Source: Roseburia hominis
GTDB lineage: Bacteria > Bacillota > Clostridia > Lachnospirales > Lachnospiraceae
Length of the DNA stretch: 64,000 bases
Direction: 5' to 3'
Assembly: GCA_040702975.1 (NCBI GenBank)
Contig: CP159990.1
Coordinates: 2,356,001 to 2,420,000, forward strand
Of this stretch, positions 8,947-17,140 are shown in pieces. The notes beneath the pieces were generated by a model. The model was not told the origin of the DNA, made no database searches, and worked only from the letters and a program-made list of their open reading frames with translations. The position numbers were made by a program, and so were the translations under genes. Numbering within the stretch: the first letter of the stretch is position 1; each line of letters starts with the position of its first letter.

Positions 8947-9561
8947 ATGGAAAAGAATATGCCGGAAAAAGAAACTAAGAAGAAGGAAATAAAACATAAG
9001 CTGTCCCCCAAAAGTATGCTTCAGATGTTACTCCTGATATCCTTTTTAGTTTTTTTGGCCTATATAGGATATCGAACTATTGCAGAACCTTCAGCTCAGG
9101 ATCAGATGGACTATCATGCCGATGGAGAGAATAGCGGGGAGAACGAGGCAGAAAAGGGGAGCCAAACAAAAAATCAGGAAACGTCTGGCAAAAAGAATAC
9201 CTTTACCGAGGAGGGGCTGGATTATTCTTTTCAGATCATCAATATGCGTCAAGAAGCAATGGACTTGATGGGATTAGAGATAGAAGAGTTGGCGGATGCA
9301 CTGCATGAATGGACCTACTATAACGGGTATTCTATGGCGACGACAGCGACCTTCTATCCTTATCTGGAAATTGATTTCAGAAGACAGATCTATAAGATGA
9401 CGATGCGTCTTGATGATGATGTAAGAACCATTGTGAATTTGCAGTATTACAGGGATAAGAAAAGTTTGGTTCTGAATGCAGCGGGAGCTGGCGGCGATGC
9501 AGCTTTAGAAAGCGACCTGGGAACAGAACAGAAAAATACGGATGGAGGGGAAACAGAATGA
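8947..9561 (+). CDS. Single-pass membrane protein of the transfer operon, unknown function
   Basis: About 204 residues. A highly charged cytoplasmic N-terminus (KETKKKEIKHK) precedes one membrane helix (MLLLISFLVFLAYIGYRTI) and an extracytoplasmic, acidic linker rich in Glu/Asn, then a compact domain with a conserved-looking LHEWTYYNGYSMATTATFYP segment. The layout resembles a VirB8-like or accessory subunit with an outside domain, but no family motif is recognised. The start is uncertain: ATG 8947 follows AGGAG, ATG 8962 is possible, and an upstream ATG at 8830 overlaps the stop of the hydrolase gene. Overlaps the next gene by four bases. Confidence 0.65.
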   Translation: MEKNMPEKETKKKEIKHKLSPKSMLQMLLLISFLVFLAYIGYRTIAEPSAQDQMDYHADGENSGENEAEKGSQTKNQETSGKKNTFTEEGLDYSFQIINMRQEAMDLMGLEIEELADALHEWTYYNGYSMATTATFYPYLEIDFRRQIYKMTMRLDDDVRTIVNLQYYRDKKSLVLNAAGAGGDAALESDLGTEQKNTDGGETE

Positions 9562-9875
9562 TTTATGTGTGTTGTAAAGAGGGGCAACGGATACAGGAGG
9601 AGGAACGTGTGGCGGCCAGGTTTCAACTTAAGGAAATCGTGGATCATTTGGAAGATGCAAATGAAGTGATCGTAATCGGCGTTCCGGACGTCCGGATGCA
9701 GGATGAAATCAATCGTGCTAAAAGGTATGGTTGCCGGGTGCGTTATGAGGATCAGAAGTACCTTCAGGAAATGATTATGTATCATCTATTGGCGTCAAAA
9801 GCAGAACTGGAGGAGCTGGAACCGGAAAATGATATGGATCTGGACCGTTATCTTGGAATCATGGAATTAGAGTAG
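9558..9875 (+). CDS. Small acidic cytoplasmic protein, unknown function
   Basis: 105 residues, starting in the stop codon of the previous gene (ATGA), so translation is probably coupled. It has a beta-alpha pattern (EVIVIGVPDVRMQDEINRAKRYGCRVRYED) that recalls a small Rossmann-like fold, and an acidic C-terminus. No family recognised. Conserved position between two exported proteins of the transfer operon suggests a role in conjugation or its control. Confidence 0.6.
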   Translation: MIYVCCKEGQRIQEEERVAARFQLKEIVDHLEDANEVIVIGVPDVRMQDEINRAKRYGCRVRYEDQKYLQEMIMYHLLASKAELEELEPENDMDLDRYLGIMELE

Positions 9876-9901
9876 AGAAAATACAGATGGAGGTGACGCA
9901 G

Positions 9902-10669
9902 ATGAATGAGTTATTAAAAAAGATTGTAAGCAGTTTTGTAATGGCGACAGCTGTAATGAATTTGGCTGCTTGCGCGCTGGGCGGAGGAAAGAATGAGGAG
10001 AATGTCTTAAGGATGCTGGAAGAAAAATATAACCAGAAATTTGGTATTGCCGAATATTACGGATATGACAGATCAGCAGGTTCGGTCGGCGTCCTGGCAT
10101 ATTCCAGGGAGCAGCCGGATATCCTGTTTGAGGCCGAAGCGGCCAGAGACGGATCTTACCTGAACGATGAGTATGTGGCGGCATGTGTATTTCGGAAGAT
10201 TGAAAGGAAGATGGAGGAGAATATTAAGAATATGCCGGGAGATTTTGTCCTTAAAGCAAGGACAGGGAGTAAAGCTATGGATTCGGCAGATTTCAATATG
10301 AGTATTGAGGCTTTCCAGGAACTAAAAGAGGGAAGCAGATACGCAGTTTATTTGTTTTATGCGCCGAAAGAGCAAGAGAGCGCAGAAACATATGAAGCCC
10401 TGAAGGATATAGCAAGAGGATTGCCGGAGCTTAGCGGAAATGTGCAGCTATACATCGTAGAGGAAAAACTCCTTAAGAAGGTGCAAGGCTACTGGAAAGA
10501 ACATACGAATTTCGATTATGAACTGGAGGAACTTCTCGGGGATGTGGAAAATGTGGAAATTCCATTTGAAAAAGAACATCTTAGTGTGACGAGAGAGAAA
10601 TTTGAATATAAGGCATACGAAAACTCTGAGCTATACCGACATACAGATAGAGATTCAGAAAATAAGTAG
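9902..10669 (+). CDS. Lipoprotein of the transfer operon
   Basis: 255 residues. ATG 9902 has a strong GGAGGTGA site. The N-terminus is a lipoprotein signal: KK, a hydrophobic core (IVSSFVMATAVMN) and a LAAC lipobox with Cys near residue 24, so the mature protein should be attached to the outer face of the membrane. The mature part is Glu/Lys-rich with several Tyr residues (EEKYNQKFGIAEYYGYDRSAG). No enzyme motif is visible. It may be a surface or channel accessory lipoprotein of the conjugation machine. Confidence 0.65.
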   Translation: MNELLKKIVSSFVMATAVMNLAACALGGGKNEENVLRMLEEKYNQKFGIAEYYGYDRSAGSVGVLAYSREQPDILFEAEAARDGSYLNDEYVAACVFRKIERKMEENIKNMPGDFVLKARTGSKAMDSADFNMSIEAFQELKEGSRYAVYLFYAPKEQESAETYEALKDIARGLPELSGNVQLYIVEEKLLKKVQGYWKEHTNFDYELEELLGDVENVEIPFEKEHLSVTREKFEYKAYENSELYRHTDRDSENK

Positions 10670-10701
10670 AGAAAGATGGAATCAGAACAGGAGGGATTTG
10701 G

Positions 10702-11529
10702 ATGGAGAAGAATTCTGGGGGATTATGGCAAAAAATAAGGCGGGATGACACATGGTATTTGAAAGTTTTTTTGATTTTTTTTGTTATCGGGAACGTTTTT
10801 TTTCTGACTTCCAACCAGGTATTCAGAGGGACGCCGTCTATGATTGAAATCACGGAATTTAATTCTGACTTATCCTGGAATGATCGGACCATACAGATGA
10901 AACGCTGGGACTATGACCCGGAGAATTCCCTCATGGAGGTGGAACTCAGCATAGATAAAAATGAGTCCCTTGATGGTATCCGGAATTATTCTTATGCAGC
11001 AAGCGAATATAATGAAGGAGCCATGAAGGTGGAGGCGGTTGCGGAAACAGAGGATATGCTTGTTATCCAGATTAAAGAAATTCCCAAAAGATATACAGTC
11101 GTAGCACTTCATGTGTCTGTTCCCGGGGAAGGAGAGGGGACAGATCTGGCTGTGTATGGGGACAGAAATTCAATTACCCAAAAAAGTATTCATACAAAAA
11201 CAACAGATGAATACGAAGCGGAGAAAATAGAAAGGGAGATTGGGGAGTTGGAAAAACTGATCCGGCTGGAGGAGGACAAGATTGAACAGGAAGAGAAGAC
11301 GGTTGAGAATGGGATAGCAAGGGTTCGGGAACTGCGTGCTAAAAAGGATTACCAGACAGAGGAAGAGCAGAGTAAAACACAAAGCCAGATATCTGAAATA
11401 GAATCGCGCATTGAGGCAAGCAGAAGCGAGGTCAGAAAAGGTGAAGAGAATGTTCGGGAATATCAGGCGAGAATAGAAAAGGAAACAGAGTTATTGAGCA
11501 AGTATGAAGGGGGCATAGGGCATGAATAA
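10702..11529 (+). CDS. Membrane protein with extracytoplasmic coiled coil
   Basis: 275 residues. One N-terminal membrane helix (about residues 18-36, WYLKVFLIFFVIGNVFFL), a beta-rich middle region and a C-terminal coiled coil (about 165-270) dominated by Glu, Lys, Ile and Leu heptads (EREIGELEKLIRLEEDKIEQ). Possibly a structural or tethering component of the transfer apparatus. Its end overlaps the next gene by eight bases. Family not recognised. Confidence 0.62.
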   Translation: MEKNSGGLWQKIRRDDTWYLKVFLIFFVIGNVFFLTSNQVFRGTPSMIEITEFNSDLSWNDRTIQMKRWDYDPENSLMEVELSIDKNESLDGIRNYSYAASEYNEGAMKVEAVAETEDMLVIQIKEIPKRYTVVALHVSVPGEGEGTDLAVYGDRNSITQKSIHTKTTDEYEAEKIEREIGELEKLIRLEEDKIEQEEKTVENGIARVRELRAKKDYQTEEEQSKTQSQISEIESRIEASRSEVRKGEENVREYQARIEKETELLSKYEGGIGHE

Positions 11530-12721
11530 AAAGTGGAAGACACCGGAAGAAAAGCAGGAGTTGTACCGTAGGATCAAAGAGGAAATTAGAATTGAAGACT
11601 ATGCAAGGGAAATCGGATTGTCGCCCTATCAGTCCGCAGGTTCCCGACATATTAAACTACGGGAACATGATTCAGTCAGGATTGATGCAGATAAGAATTG
11701 TTTCTGGAGGAATTCGGTGCCAGGTATGGGAAAGAGTGTTGGAAAAGGCGGGTCAGTGATTGATTTTGCATTGGAATTCACTTCAAAGAGCCTTGCGGAG
11801 GTACTTTCTGAATTTGAGCAGAAGCTGGAAGAACGTGGATATAGTCTGGAACAAAAACCAATGTATGGATATGCCAAAAAGCGTAAGGAAGCACCGGCAA
11901 CTAAAGAAAGACTGGAGGGGCTGCGGCTTCCGGAAGCGGCTGGACATATGCGTAATGTTTTTGCTTATCTGACAAGGAGCCGTTTCATAAGTAAGGATGT
12001 AGTACAGGAATTCGTTGATAAGAAGATGCTGTATCAGGATGTGAGAAACAACTGCGTTTTTGTGGCTTATGACTATACGAAGGAAGGGCAGGAAAGAGAG
12101 CCGGTATTTGGCTGCATAAGAGGTACGAATACAGAAAGAAAATTTGTGAGGGATGTGGATGGCAGCGATTATGAAAAAGGATTTTTCATAGATAACCAGT
12201 CTGATTCGGTCGTGATTACGGAGAGCGTGATCGAAGCGATGAGCATTATGTCGGTGATGGCAGACCAGGGATTGGACTACCATACATACAGCTATCTTGC
12301 CCTATCCGGTACAGGAAAGGGAATGCCCATTAAAACAATCACAGAAAACTGTCCGGAATTTTCCCGTTATATTTTCGCCCTGAATCATGATGAGCCGGGG
12401 CTAAATGCTATGAAAGTGTATGCAAAGTATCTGCGGGAAGAACTTAAAGTGGCGGGAGAACTAAAGCAATGGATACCGAATACACCGGGATTCGACTGGA
12501 ATGATGAATTAAAACAGCGCTTCTTTCAAAAGTTCGCACCAAGAACAACCGCAGACATAGCAGCAAAAACAGCGTCAAAAGCGCCTCGCCGGATAACAAC
12601 AGCGCCAACCGGCGCGGCGAAACAGAAAATCATTGAAAAGCAGACAAGAATGCAGAAAGATGAGCTTGAACGTGAAAATGGCGTACAGTACGGCCGAGAA
12701 GCCCTGGAATTAGAAATGTAA
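11522..12721 (+). CDS. DUF3991/Toprim-domain protein (primase-like)
   Basis: 399 residues. The N-terminal part (EEKQELYRRIKEEIRIEDYA, GSVIDFALEF) resembles the CHC2/DUF3991 domain of plasmid primase-like proteins but without the zinc-binding Cys/His set. A Toprim domain follows: VVITESVIEAMSI near residue 238 carries the acidic residue of motif 1, and YIFALNHDEPG near 283 aligns with the DxDxxG motif, with Asn in place of the first Asp. Such proteins accompany conjugative elements and may prime the complementary strand after transfer. The substituted acidic residue makes catalytic activity uncertain. The C-terminus is basic and Ala-rich. Confidence 0.72.
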   Translation: MNKKWKTPEEKQELYRRIKEEIRIEDYAREIGLSPYQSAGSRHIKLREHDSVRIDADKNCFWRNSVPGMGKSVGKGGSVIDFALEFTSKSLAEVLSEFEQKLEERGYSLEQKPMYGYAKKRKEAPATKERLEGLRLPEAAGHMRNVFAYLTRSRFISKDVVQEFVDKKMLYQDVRNNCVFVAYDYTKEGQEREPVFGCIRGTNTERKFVRDVDGSDYEKGFFIDNQSDSVVITESVIEAMSIMSVMADQGLDYHTYSYLALSGTGKGMPIKTITENCPEFSRYIFALNHDEPGLNAMKVYAKYLREELKVAGELKQWIPNTPGFDWNDELKQRFFQKFAPRTTADIAAKTASKAPRRITTAPTGAAKQKIIEKQTRMQKDELERENGVQYGREALELEM

Positions 12722-12770
12722 GACAAGACGAGACGCCGGTACGTCCGGGAAATGGTCTGGTTGTCTTACA
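12717..12770 (+). promoter_or_regulatory. Long stem-loop at the end of the Toprim gene
   Basis: TGTAAGACAA (12717-12726) and TTGTCTTACA (12761-12770) are perfect 10-base arms; the region between can form further pairs (CCGG, TACGT, CCGG). The stop codon of the Toprim gene lies inside the left arm. A T-rich stretch (TTTTTATCTT) follows a few bases later. It may act as a terminator or an mRNA 3' end, dividing the operon before the CpaE-like gene. Confidence 0.6.
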
Positions 12771-12799
12771 TAGAATTTTTATCTTAAGGAGAAAGAGAC

Positions 12800-13909
12800 A
12801 TGATAACATTTATTGGATCCCCCGAAAAATCCTATTTTGCAGAGAGTGTGGCCCAACAATACAAAGAAGAATTGAATCTGATCCCTGCAAGCAGCGACAT
12901 CATGAATCAGGAAAGGAGAATCCTGGCTGTCCCGTGCAGTTATATGATTTTTGATCTGGATCAGTATACGAATCCACCGTATGTTCTTGCAACAGAAATA
13001 TTAAAGCTGAAGAATTCCAATAATGCGAAAGTGATCATTTTTGCACCGGGGATGTCGGAAGAGAGCACCGTGATACGGGAATTCAAAAGATATGGGATAA
13101 ACCTGTATATTTTCACATTGACATTGGGCGAGCGAAAGGAAGAACTGCGGGCGATATTGGCAGGAGAAAAATATCAAAAGGACGATTCGGCCATAGAGAG
13201 TGGGGATACACAAAAGCAGGTGATCATTAAGACAAATTTGAAATCTATTGCAGTGGCAGGCGTTATGACCAGAACAGGCACAACGACACAGGCTGTCCAG
13301 ATCGTGAAATATCTGCTTGCCAAAGGCTATCACGCCTGTTACATCGAGGCAAACCAGTCTGATTTCGTAAAGCGGATCGCGGAATGGTATTCGGATGAAG
13401 ACTGCCAGATTGAAGAGCGGCTGGACGCAAGAGGAATGAAGCAAATCTTCAAAATCAGGGTAAACGGACTTGACATGTTCTGTAACATGGATTTTCTTTC
13501 GGAGATACTGACTTTGAATTATGACTATTTTGTATATGATTATGGCGTGTATACTTCGCGTGACTTTAATAAGATCTCTTATTCTGAAAAGAATATCAAG
13601 ATTATGACCTGTGGGGCGGAGCCGGATGAGCTTGACCAGACTAAGAATATCATGGGAAATGTGTTCTATGACAATATCCATTATATTTTTACGTTTGTTC
13701 CAGAGCAGGATCAGGAAGAGGTACGGCTCCTGATGGAGGAGAAAGCAGACCATACATTTTTTGCTCCGTATGTTCCGGACAGATTTCTATATTCGGGGGA
13801 TGAGATGTATGAAAAGTTATTTCCTTTGGAACAGAAGCAGGAAGAGGAGCCAAATGCTAAAAAAAGAGGCTGGTTCCTGACAAGAAGGAGGAAACATGGC
13901 AAAGTATAA
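12800..13909 (+). CDS. CpaE/MinD-like protein with degenerate P-loop
   Basis: 369 residues. About residues 1-125 look like a receiver-like domain (beta-alpha repeats with MIFDLDQY, KVIIFAPGMSEEST), and 150-330 like a MinD/ParA-type NTPase (SIAVAGVMTRTGTTTQAVQI, HACYIEANQS, FVYDYGVY). The deviant Walker A KGGxGKT is replaced by MTRTGTTT, lacking the catalytic Lys, so ATP hydrolysis is doubtful. The C-terminus is very basic (KKRGWFLTRRRKHGK). CpaE-like proteins act in polar targeting and pilus systems; in a conjugative element this could position the relaxosome or machinery. Overlaps the next gene by 14 bases. Confidence 0.62.
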   Translation: MITFIGSPEKSYFAESVAQQYKEELNLIPASSDIMNQERRILAVPCSYMIFDLDQYTNPPYVLATEILKLKNSNNAKVIIFAPGMSEESTVIREFKRYGINLYIFTLTLGERKEELRAILAGEKYQKDDSAIESGDTQKQVIIKTNLKSIAVAGVMTRTGTTTQAVQIVKYLLAKGYHACYIEANQSDFVKRIAEWYSDEDCQIEERLDARGMKQIFKIRVNGLDMFCNMDFLSEILTLNYDYFVYDYGVYTSRDFNKISYSEKNIKIMTCGAEPDELDQTKNIMGNVFYDNIHYIFTFVPEQDQEEVRLLMEEKADHTFFAPYVPDRFLYSGDEMYEKLFPLEQKQEEEPNAKKRGWFLTRRRKHGKV

Positions 13910-14204
13910 AAAAGGCCTGGTAGATGACATAAAGAAAGAACAGCGTAAAGCGGCCTTACAGGCAGAATTAAGAGAAAAATATCATGCAGAGGAGAACGTC
14001 ATTATCAAAGAGAAAAAAAGCGCCTTAAAATTTATTTTACGGCTTTGTATCAGTGGCATTAAGCTGCTAATACAAATAGTTCTGATACTGATGGCTGCTA
14101 TCGGCTGCCTGTCGCTTCTTTATCCGGACGTAAGGCGGGAACTCCTGCAGGTGCTAATGCAGATTATTTTTGAGGTACAGACATTGGTACCTATAAAAAT
14201 TTAG
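13896..14204 (+). CDS. Small membrane protein
   Basis: 102 residues. Charged N-terminal half (KKEQRKAALQAELREKYHAE), then a hydrophobic C-terminal half (ISGIKLLIQIVLILMAAIGCLSLLYP) with one long or two short membrane helices. Translationally linked to the CpaE-like gene by overlap, so it could be its membrane partner. No known family recognised. Confidence 0.6.
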   Translation: MAKYKKGLVDDIKKEQRKAALQAELREKYHAEENVIIKEKKSALKFILRLCISGIKLLIQIVLILMAAIGCLSLLYPDVRRELLQVLMQIIFEVQTLVPIKI

Positions 14205-14222
14205 AGAGCGGAGAAACGAAAG

Positions 14223-14492
14223 ATGAATAAAAATGAAGCGGTGAAAAAGTGTGTTGCATCGAATTTAAAAAAGTGCAGAAAAAAATGTGGAATGACTATG
14301 GAAGAGGTGGCGAAGGAGATAGGCGTCACTCGTCAGTGTATCGGAATGTATGAAAACAGCGCGAGAATACCGCGAATGGATCGATTATTGAGAATCCTGA
14401 ATCTGTATGGTACGACGCTGGAAGAATTGGTGGACGACGGGAAAAAAGAGGAGGAGCCGCCCGCGGAAATCGAAGAAGATGAAAATGAATAA
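14223..14492 (+). CDS. XRE-family helix-turn-helix regulator
   Basis: 89 residues. A complete HTH_3 domain lies at about residues 8-67 (NLKKCRKKCGMTMEEVAKEIG, VTRQCIGMYENSARIPRMDR, LLRILNLYGTTLEELVDDG), followed by a short acidic tail. It is the last gene of the transfer operon and may control the operon or the neighbouring cargo genes. Its site is not identified. Confidence 0.82.
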   Translation: MNKNEAVKKCVASNLKKCRKKCGMTMEEVAKEIGVTRQCIGMYENSARIPRMDRLLRILNLYGTTLEELVDDGKKEEEPPAEIEEDENE

Positions 14493-14520
14493 GAACTGGA
14501 AGCCGGGGAGTGATTTTAGA

Positions 14521-14556
14521 AAAAACACTGCAGAGAATATATCTCTGCAGTAAAAA
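14521..14556 (-). terminator. Rho-independent terminator for the minus-strand gene at 14600-14878
   Basis: ACTGCAGAGA, loop ATATA, TCTCTGCAGT is a perfect 10-bp stem (14527-14551). On the minus strand it is followed by GTTTTTT, so it should stop transcription of the minus-strand gene; it may also slow plus-strand reading. Confidence 0.7.
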
Positions 14557-14599
14557 GAAAGGAGTGTCGTCAGTTTCATACTGTCGACATCTATTAAAA

Positions 14600-14878
14600 T
14601 TATTTTAATAGATCACATGCAGCATCCAGATGATATTGAATACTCTGGATTTTTGAGTTCAGAGCTTCAATGCGCGAGGCCTCTTTCTTCAGTCTTGCCA
14701 GCTCTTTCTTCCGAAAAGCGATTTCTTTATCAAGCCGAGGTTTCTCAAGAATGCAGTGTTGTATCATGGCCTCCAGCTTCTCGGTCAGATTTTTTCCGTC
14801 GTAGGTATCTTCCAGATATTGTACTAAGTCCTCGCTTAGGCGGAAAGATTTTTGAATCTTTTTGTACTTCAAGTCCAT
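14600..14878 (-). CDS. Small coiled-coil protein, possible ribbon-helix-helix regulator
   Basis: 92 residues, opposite in direction to its neighbours. ATG 14878 has GAGGTGA upstream on the minus strand. The N-terminus (KIQKSFRLSEDLVQYLEDTY) resembles the beta-strand and first helix of ribbon-helix-helix proteins; the C-terminal two thirds is a coiled coil rich in Lys, Glu and Leu. A TATAGTATATAT box lies in its promoter region (14919-14930), similar to the palindromes at 15022 and 19541, so it may be the regulator that binds these. The stop codon sits within a 21-bp palindrome (14591-14611). Confidence 0.6.
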   Translation of the reverse strand: MDLKYKKIQKSFRLSEDLVQYLEDTYDGKNLTEKLEAMIQHCILEKPRLDKEIAFRKKELARLKKEASRIEALNSKIQSIQYHLDAACDLLK

Positions 14879-14982
14879 AATAGATCACCTCGCTTCTTTA
14901 CATTTATAATAACATAATTATAGTATATATGCAATATAAAATAATTTCCAGATGCAGAAAATCATCTTATGTTTATGGAATG

Positions 14983-15047
14983 CCCAATAACAAAAAAACC
15001 GGATTGTATGCAGTGTCTCGATATTATAGTATAATTATACTATAATA
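14983..15047 (+). promoter_or_regulatory. Promoter-operator with 26-bp perfect palindrome
   Basis: Positions 15022-15047 form a perfect palindrome with arm TATTATAGTATAA. It contains TATAAT hexamers and ends four bases before the AGGAGG of the next gene. The 19 bases CCCAATAACAAAAAAACCG at 14983-15001 recur exactly at 19502-19520, again 21 bases before a near-identical palindrome, so the whole promoter-operator is duplicated. Confidence 0.7.
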
Positions 15048-15064
15048 AAAAGGAGGACAAAAAG

Positions 15065-15385
15065 ATGTTACAAATAGCAGAAACGAAAATGACCATATGG
15101 AAACCGGAAGTATCCAGGAGTCAAAAAAATACGATAGCGGCAATAGGCTCCACCTGTAAATCAGTCCACAGCGCCGAGGGAGAACCGCAGTTTATATACC
15201 AAAACTGGACTGTATACTTTAAGGGCGCGGCATATGAACCGGCACAGCAGTTAAGAAACCAGGAGCGGATCAGAGTGATCCGGGGGATTGTAGAAAACAA
15301 ATTTGATAAGAAAAGCAATCGGCAGTATGTCTGGTGTACGGTTTTTGAATTTGAAGTGCTTAAAAAAGGAACTGGAGATTTATAG
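15065..15385 (+). CDS. Small protein with possible OB-fold, unknown function
   Basis: 106 residues, preceded by AGGAGG and the palindromic promoter. Alternating hydrophobic residues in WTVYFKGAAYEP, ERIRVIRGIVENKF and RQYVWCTVFEFEVL suggest a small beta-barrel such as a single-strand-binding-like OB fold, but this is only a pattern impression. No catalytic motif, signal or membrane segment. First gene of a short operon of small unknown genes. Confidence 0.6.
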   Translation: MLQIAETKMTIWKPEVSRSQKNTIAAIGSTCKSVHSAEGEPQFIYQNWTVYFKGAAYEPAQQLRNQERIRVIRGIVENKFDKKSNRQYVWCTVFEFEVLKKGTGDL

Positions 15386-15438
15386 GATCTGGCGTAAAGT
15401 AAAGAATTTTTCTGAAAGTTCGAATGGAGGCGGGAGAG

Positions 15439-15642
15439 ATGAAGAAAGCGACAGAATATCAAGAGGCATCACTTAAAATGAAACAGCTTGCTGCACGTGC
15501 GCATGCAGTACATCAAAAGGCAGTTGAAAAGTGGCAGCATGGAGAGATACAGGATGTTTGGTTCGATCAGGAGGGCCATTTGTGTATCAGGTATCAGGAT
15601 GGCATGTACTGGCACTATAATGAGAGGGGGGAGTGGTGGTGA
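15439..15642 (+). CDS. Small hypothetical protein
   Basis: 67 residues from ATG 15439, preceded by GGCGGGAGAG. The N-terminal half is helical and Lys/Gln/Ala-rich; the C-terminal half is aromatic and beta-like (DVWFDQEGHLCIRYQDGMYWHY). No family recognised. It lies in a co-directional run of small accessory genes. Confidence 0.5.
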   Translation: MKKATEYQEASLKMKQLAARAHAVHQKAVEKWQHGEIQDVWFDQEGHLCIRYQDGMYWHYNERGEWW

Positions 15643-15649
15643 TGTGTTG

Positions 15650-15736
15650 GCTGATGTAATGGCCATTGCTATTTGTTTAGTTTTGGCAATGGCCATATCA
15701 GTCTTACGTGAAAAAATTGTCACACATATATTTTAG
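15650..15736 (+). CDS. Possible 28-residue membrane peptide
   Basis: A short frame starting at GTG 15650 or ATG 15665 encodes one hydrophobic helix (MAIAICLVLAMAISVL) and a short basic tail. A G-rich stretch upstream (15627-15633) is further from GTG 15650 than a normal ribosome binding site, so the start is unsure. Coding status is uncertain. Confidence 0.25.
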   Translation, partial: ADVMAIAICLVLAMAISVLREKIVTHIF

Positions 15737-15792
15737 CTGGTTAAATGAGCGATGGTTGAAAAAAGCAGAGGATTATAGGAGGAACTTAAAAA

Positions 15793-16452
15793 ATGGGTGG
15801 AGCAAACGAAAAAAATAATTTGAAAGCTATAACAGAAAAGGAAAGGACATTAAAAATCCATTTATCAGATAAGGATGCTGATGATATCATACGGTTGACG
15901 GGCGCACATGATATAACGGTGGAATACCTTGTTGAAAGCATTATTGCAGACCTTATTCACGGAGCACATACAAATGGATCTGATGAGCGGATGTATGCAG
16001 AACAGTGGTTCAATAGGTGCTGGTTCGGTATGTTCCCGGAGGAGACATTTTTAAAACATCTTATTGAGTGGGACTATATTGATGAATTTGGAAAAATCTG
16101 GAAGGAGATAAAAGAAAGCGAGGCATCAATAAAAAGGCAGGAAACCGAACTCGCAACGGGAGTAATGGAGGATTGGAAGGGGAAATCCTATACATGGAAA
16201 GACATTTTTGACAGTGATGGTGTGCAGGCATATGCAAGTAGGGAAGAGTGGGAATCGTATCAACATCTGACCATTGAGGAAGAAAAGCAATTTATTGCAG
16301 ACAGGCAAGAAATGATAAAGGAAGTTTGGGAGGACTACAAAGAGTCAAGATCTGACTGGGACGGATCCAAGCCGGGGACCTTTGAGGAGGAAATGGAAAA
16401 AGTATTAAAATGGCTTCAGGAATATGAACGGTTTATGGGTGAAGAAATATAG
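15793..16452 (+). CDS. Acidic hypothetical protein
   Basis: 219 residues; ATG 15793 follows AGGAGG. The N-terminus (TLKIHLSDKDADDIIRLTGA) resembles the strand-helix start of RHH-like or adaptor domains; the rest is strongly acidic and helical with many Trp residues (MYAEQWFNRCWFGMFP, EWESYQHLTIEEEK). No catalytic motif. Probably an accessory cytoplasmic protein of the mobile element. Confidence 0.6.
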   Translation: MGGANEKNNLKAITEKERTLKIHLSDKDADDIIRLTGAHDITVEYLVESIIADLIHGAHTNGSDERMYAEQWFNRCWFGMFPEETFLKHLIEWDYIDEFGKIWKEIKESEASIKRQETELATGVMEDWKGKSYTWKDIFDSDGVQAYASREEWESYQHLTIEEEKQFIADRQEMIKEVWEDYKESRSDWDGSKPGTFEEEMEKVLKWLQEYERFMGEEI

Positions 16453-16474
16453 TTAATTAATCAACGAATCTGAG

Positions 16475-16603
16475 GTGACATTTGAAGAATATGGAGCGTA
16501 TGTTATCTTGAAAAATCAGGCCGCGAATGCCAAAGAAGGTAATTGGTTTGATGAACGTAAAGAAAAAGAAGAGAGTGCATGCCGATTGCCTGAAATTTTG
16601 TGA
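16475..16603 (+). pseudogene. Short open frame, possibly a gene remnant
   Basis: From GTG 16475 a 42-residue frame reads protein-like (MTFEEYGAYVILKN, WFDERKEKEE) and is open even upstream of the GTG as far as a TAA near 16454. There is no convincing ribosome binding site, so this is probably the tail of a decayed gene rather than a working peptide. Confidence 0.25.
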
Positions 16604-16649
16604 TTTTTGTATGATTATAGAAACATCGGGGGAATGCATAAAATAACGG

Positions 16650-16712
16650 CTGTATGACAGATTTTCCGGAAAAGCCTGGCACCGGTGTCGAAACTGTCAT
16701 ACAGTATTTTTA
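16650..16712 (+). terminator. Long stem-loop with T-run
   Basis: CTGTATGACAG (16650-16660) and CTGTCATACAG (16694-16704) form an 11-bp perfect stem, with room for further pairing inside, followed by TATTTTT. Probable terminator after the preceding operon; the 33-base loop could also make this a small stable RNA end. Confidence 0.6.
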
Positions 16713-16771
16713 TGCTGCAGTGGAATAAGGTGTTCTTGAAAGTAAGTGTAAAATCTGAGGATATCTGTAGG

Positions 16772-16978
16772 TCATTCTGATTCATCATCAATGAATTCTA
16801 TGATGTCGGAAACTGTGCAGTTCAGCAATTTGCATAGCTGGTTGATTGTATTTGTACTAATACTGTTTCCCTGCTTGATGGAATAAAAAGTGGCTTTCGA
16901 GAATCCCTTTTTGAATAAATAATAGGACGAGATTCCTTTCTCCTCCATGGTCTTGAATAATGGCTTATAACTGATCAT
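16772..16978 (-). CDS. XRE-family helix-turn-helix regulator
   Basis: 68 residues on the minus strand. The whole protein is a compact HTH_26-like domain (FKTMEEKGISSYYLFKKG, FSKATFYSIKQGNSISTNTI, INQLCKLLNCTVSDIIEFID). Similar in size and style to the XRE protein at 18268-18468 but divergent in sequence. Likely a repressor of its own or adjacent genes. Confidence 0.8.
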   Translation of the reverse strand: MISYKPLFKTMEEKGISSYYLFKKGFSKATFYSIKQGNSISTNTINQLCKLLNCTVSDIIEFIDDESE

Positions 16979-17140
16979 TTTTAAATTCTCCTGCTGTCTT
17001 TATGAATATTTTAAAGAGATATTTTGGCATTGAATATGTACGAATATCCGAGTATAATGGATAATCATCGAGTCATGTAAGGATGCCTATCAAAGCGACT
17101 GCCGATCAGAAAGCATCCAGTGAGATAAGGAGAAAATAAA

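Noticed and set aside
13001..13753. Minus-strand frame of 250 codons inside the CpaE-like gene
   Set aside because: No ribosome binding site or recognisable family; the plus-strand gene is better supported.
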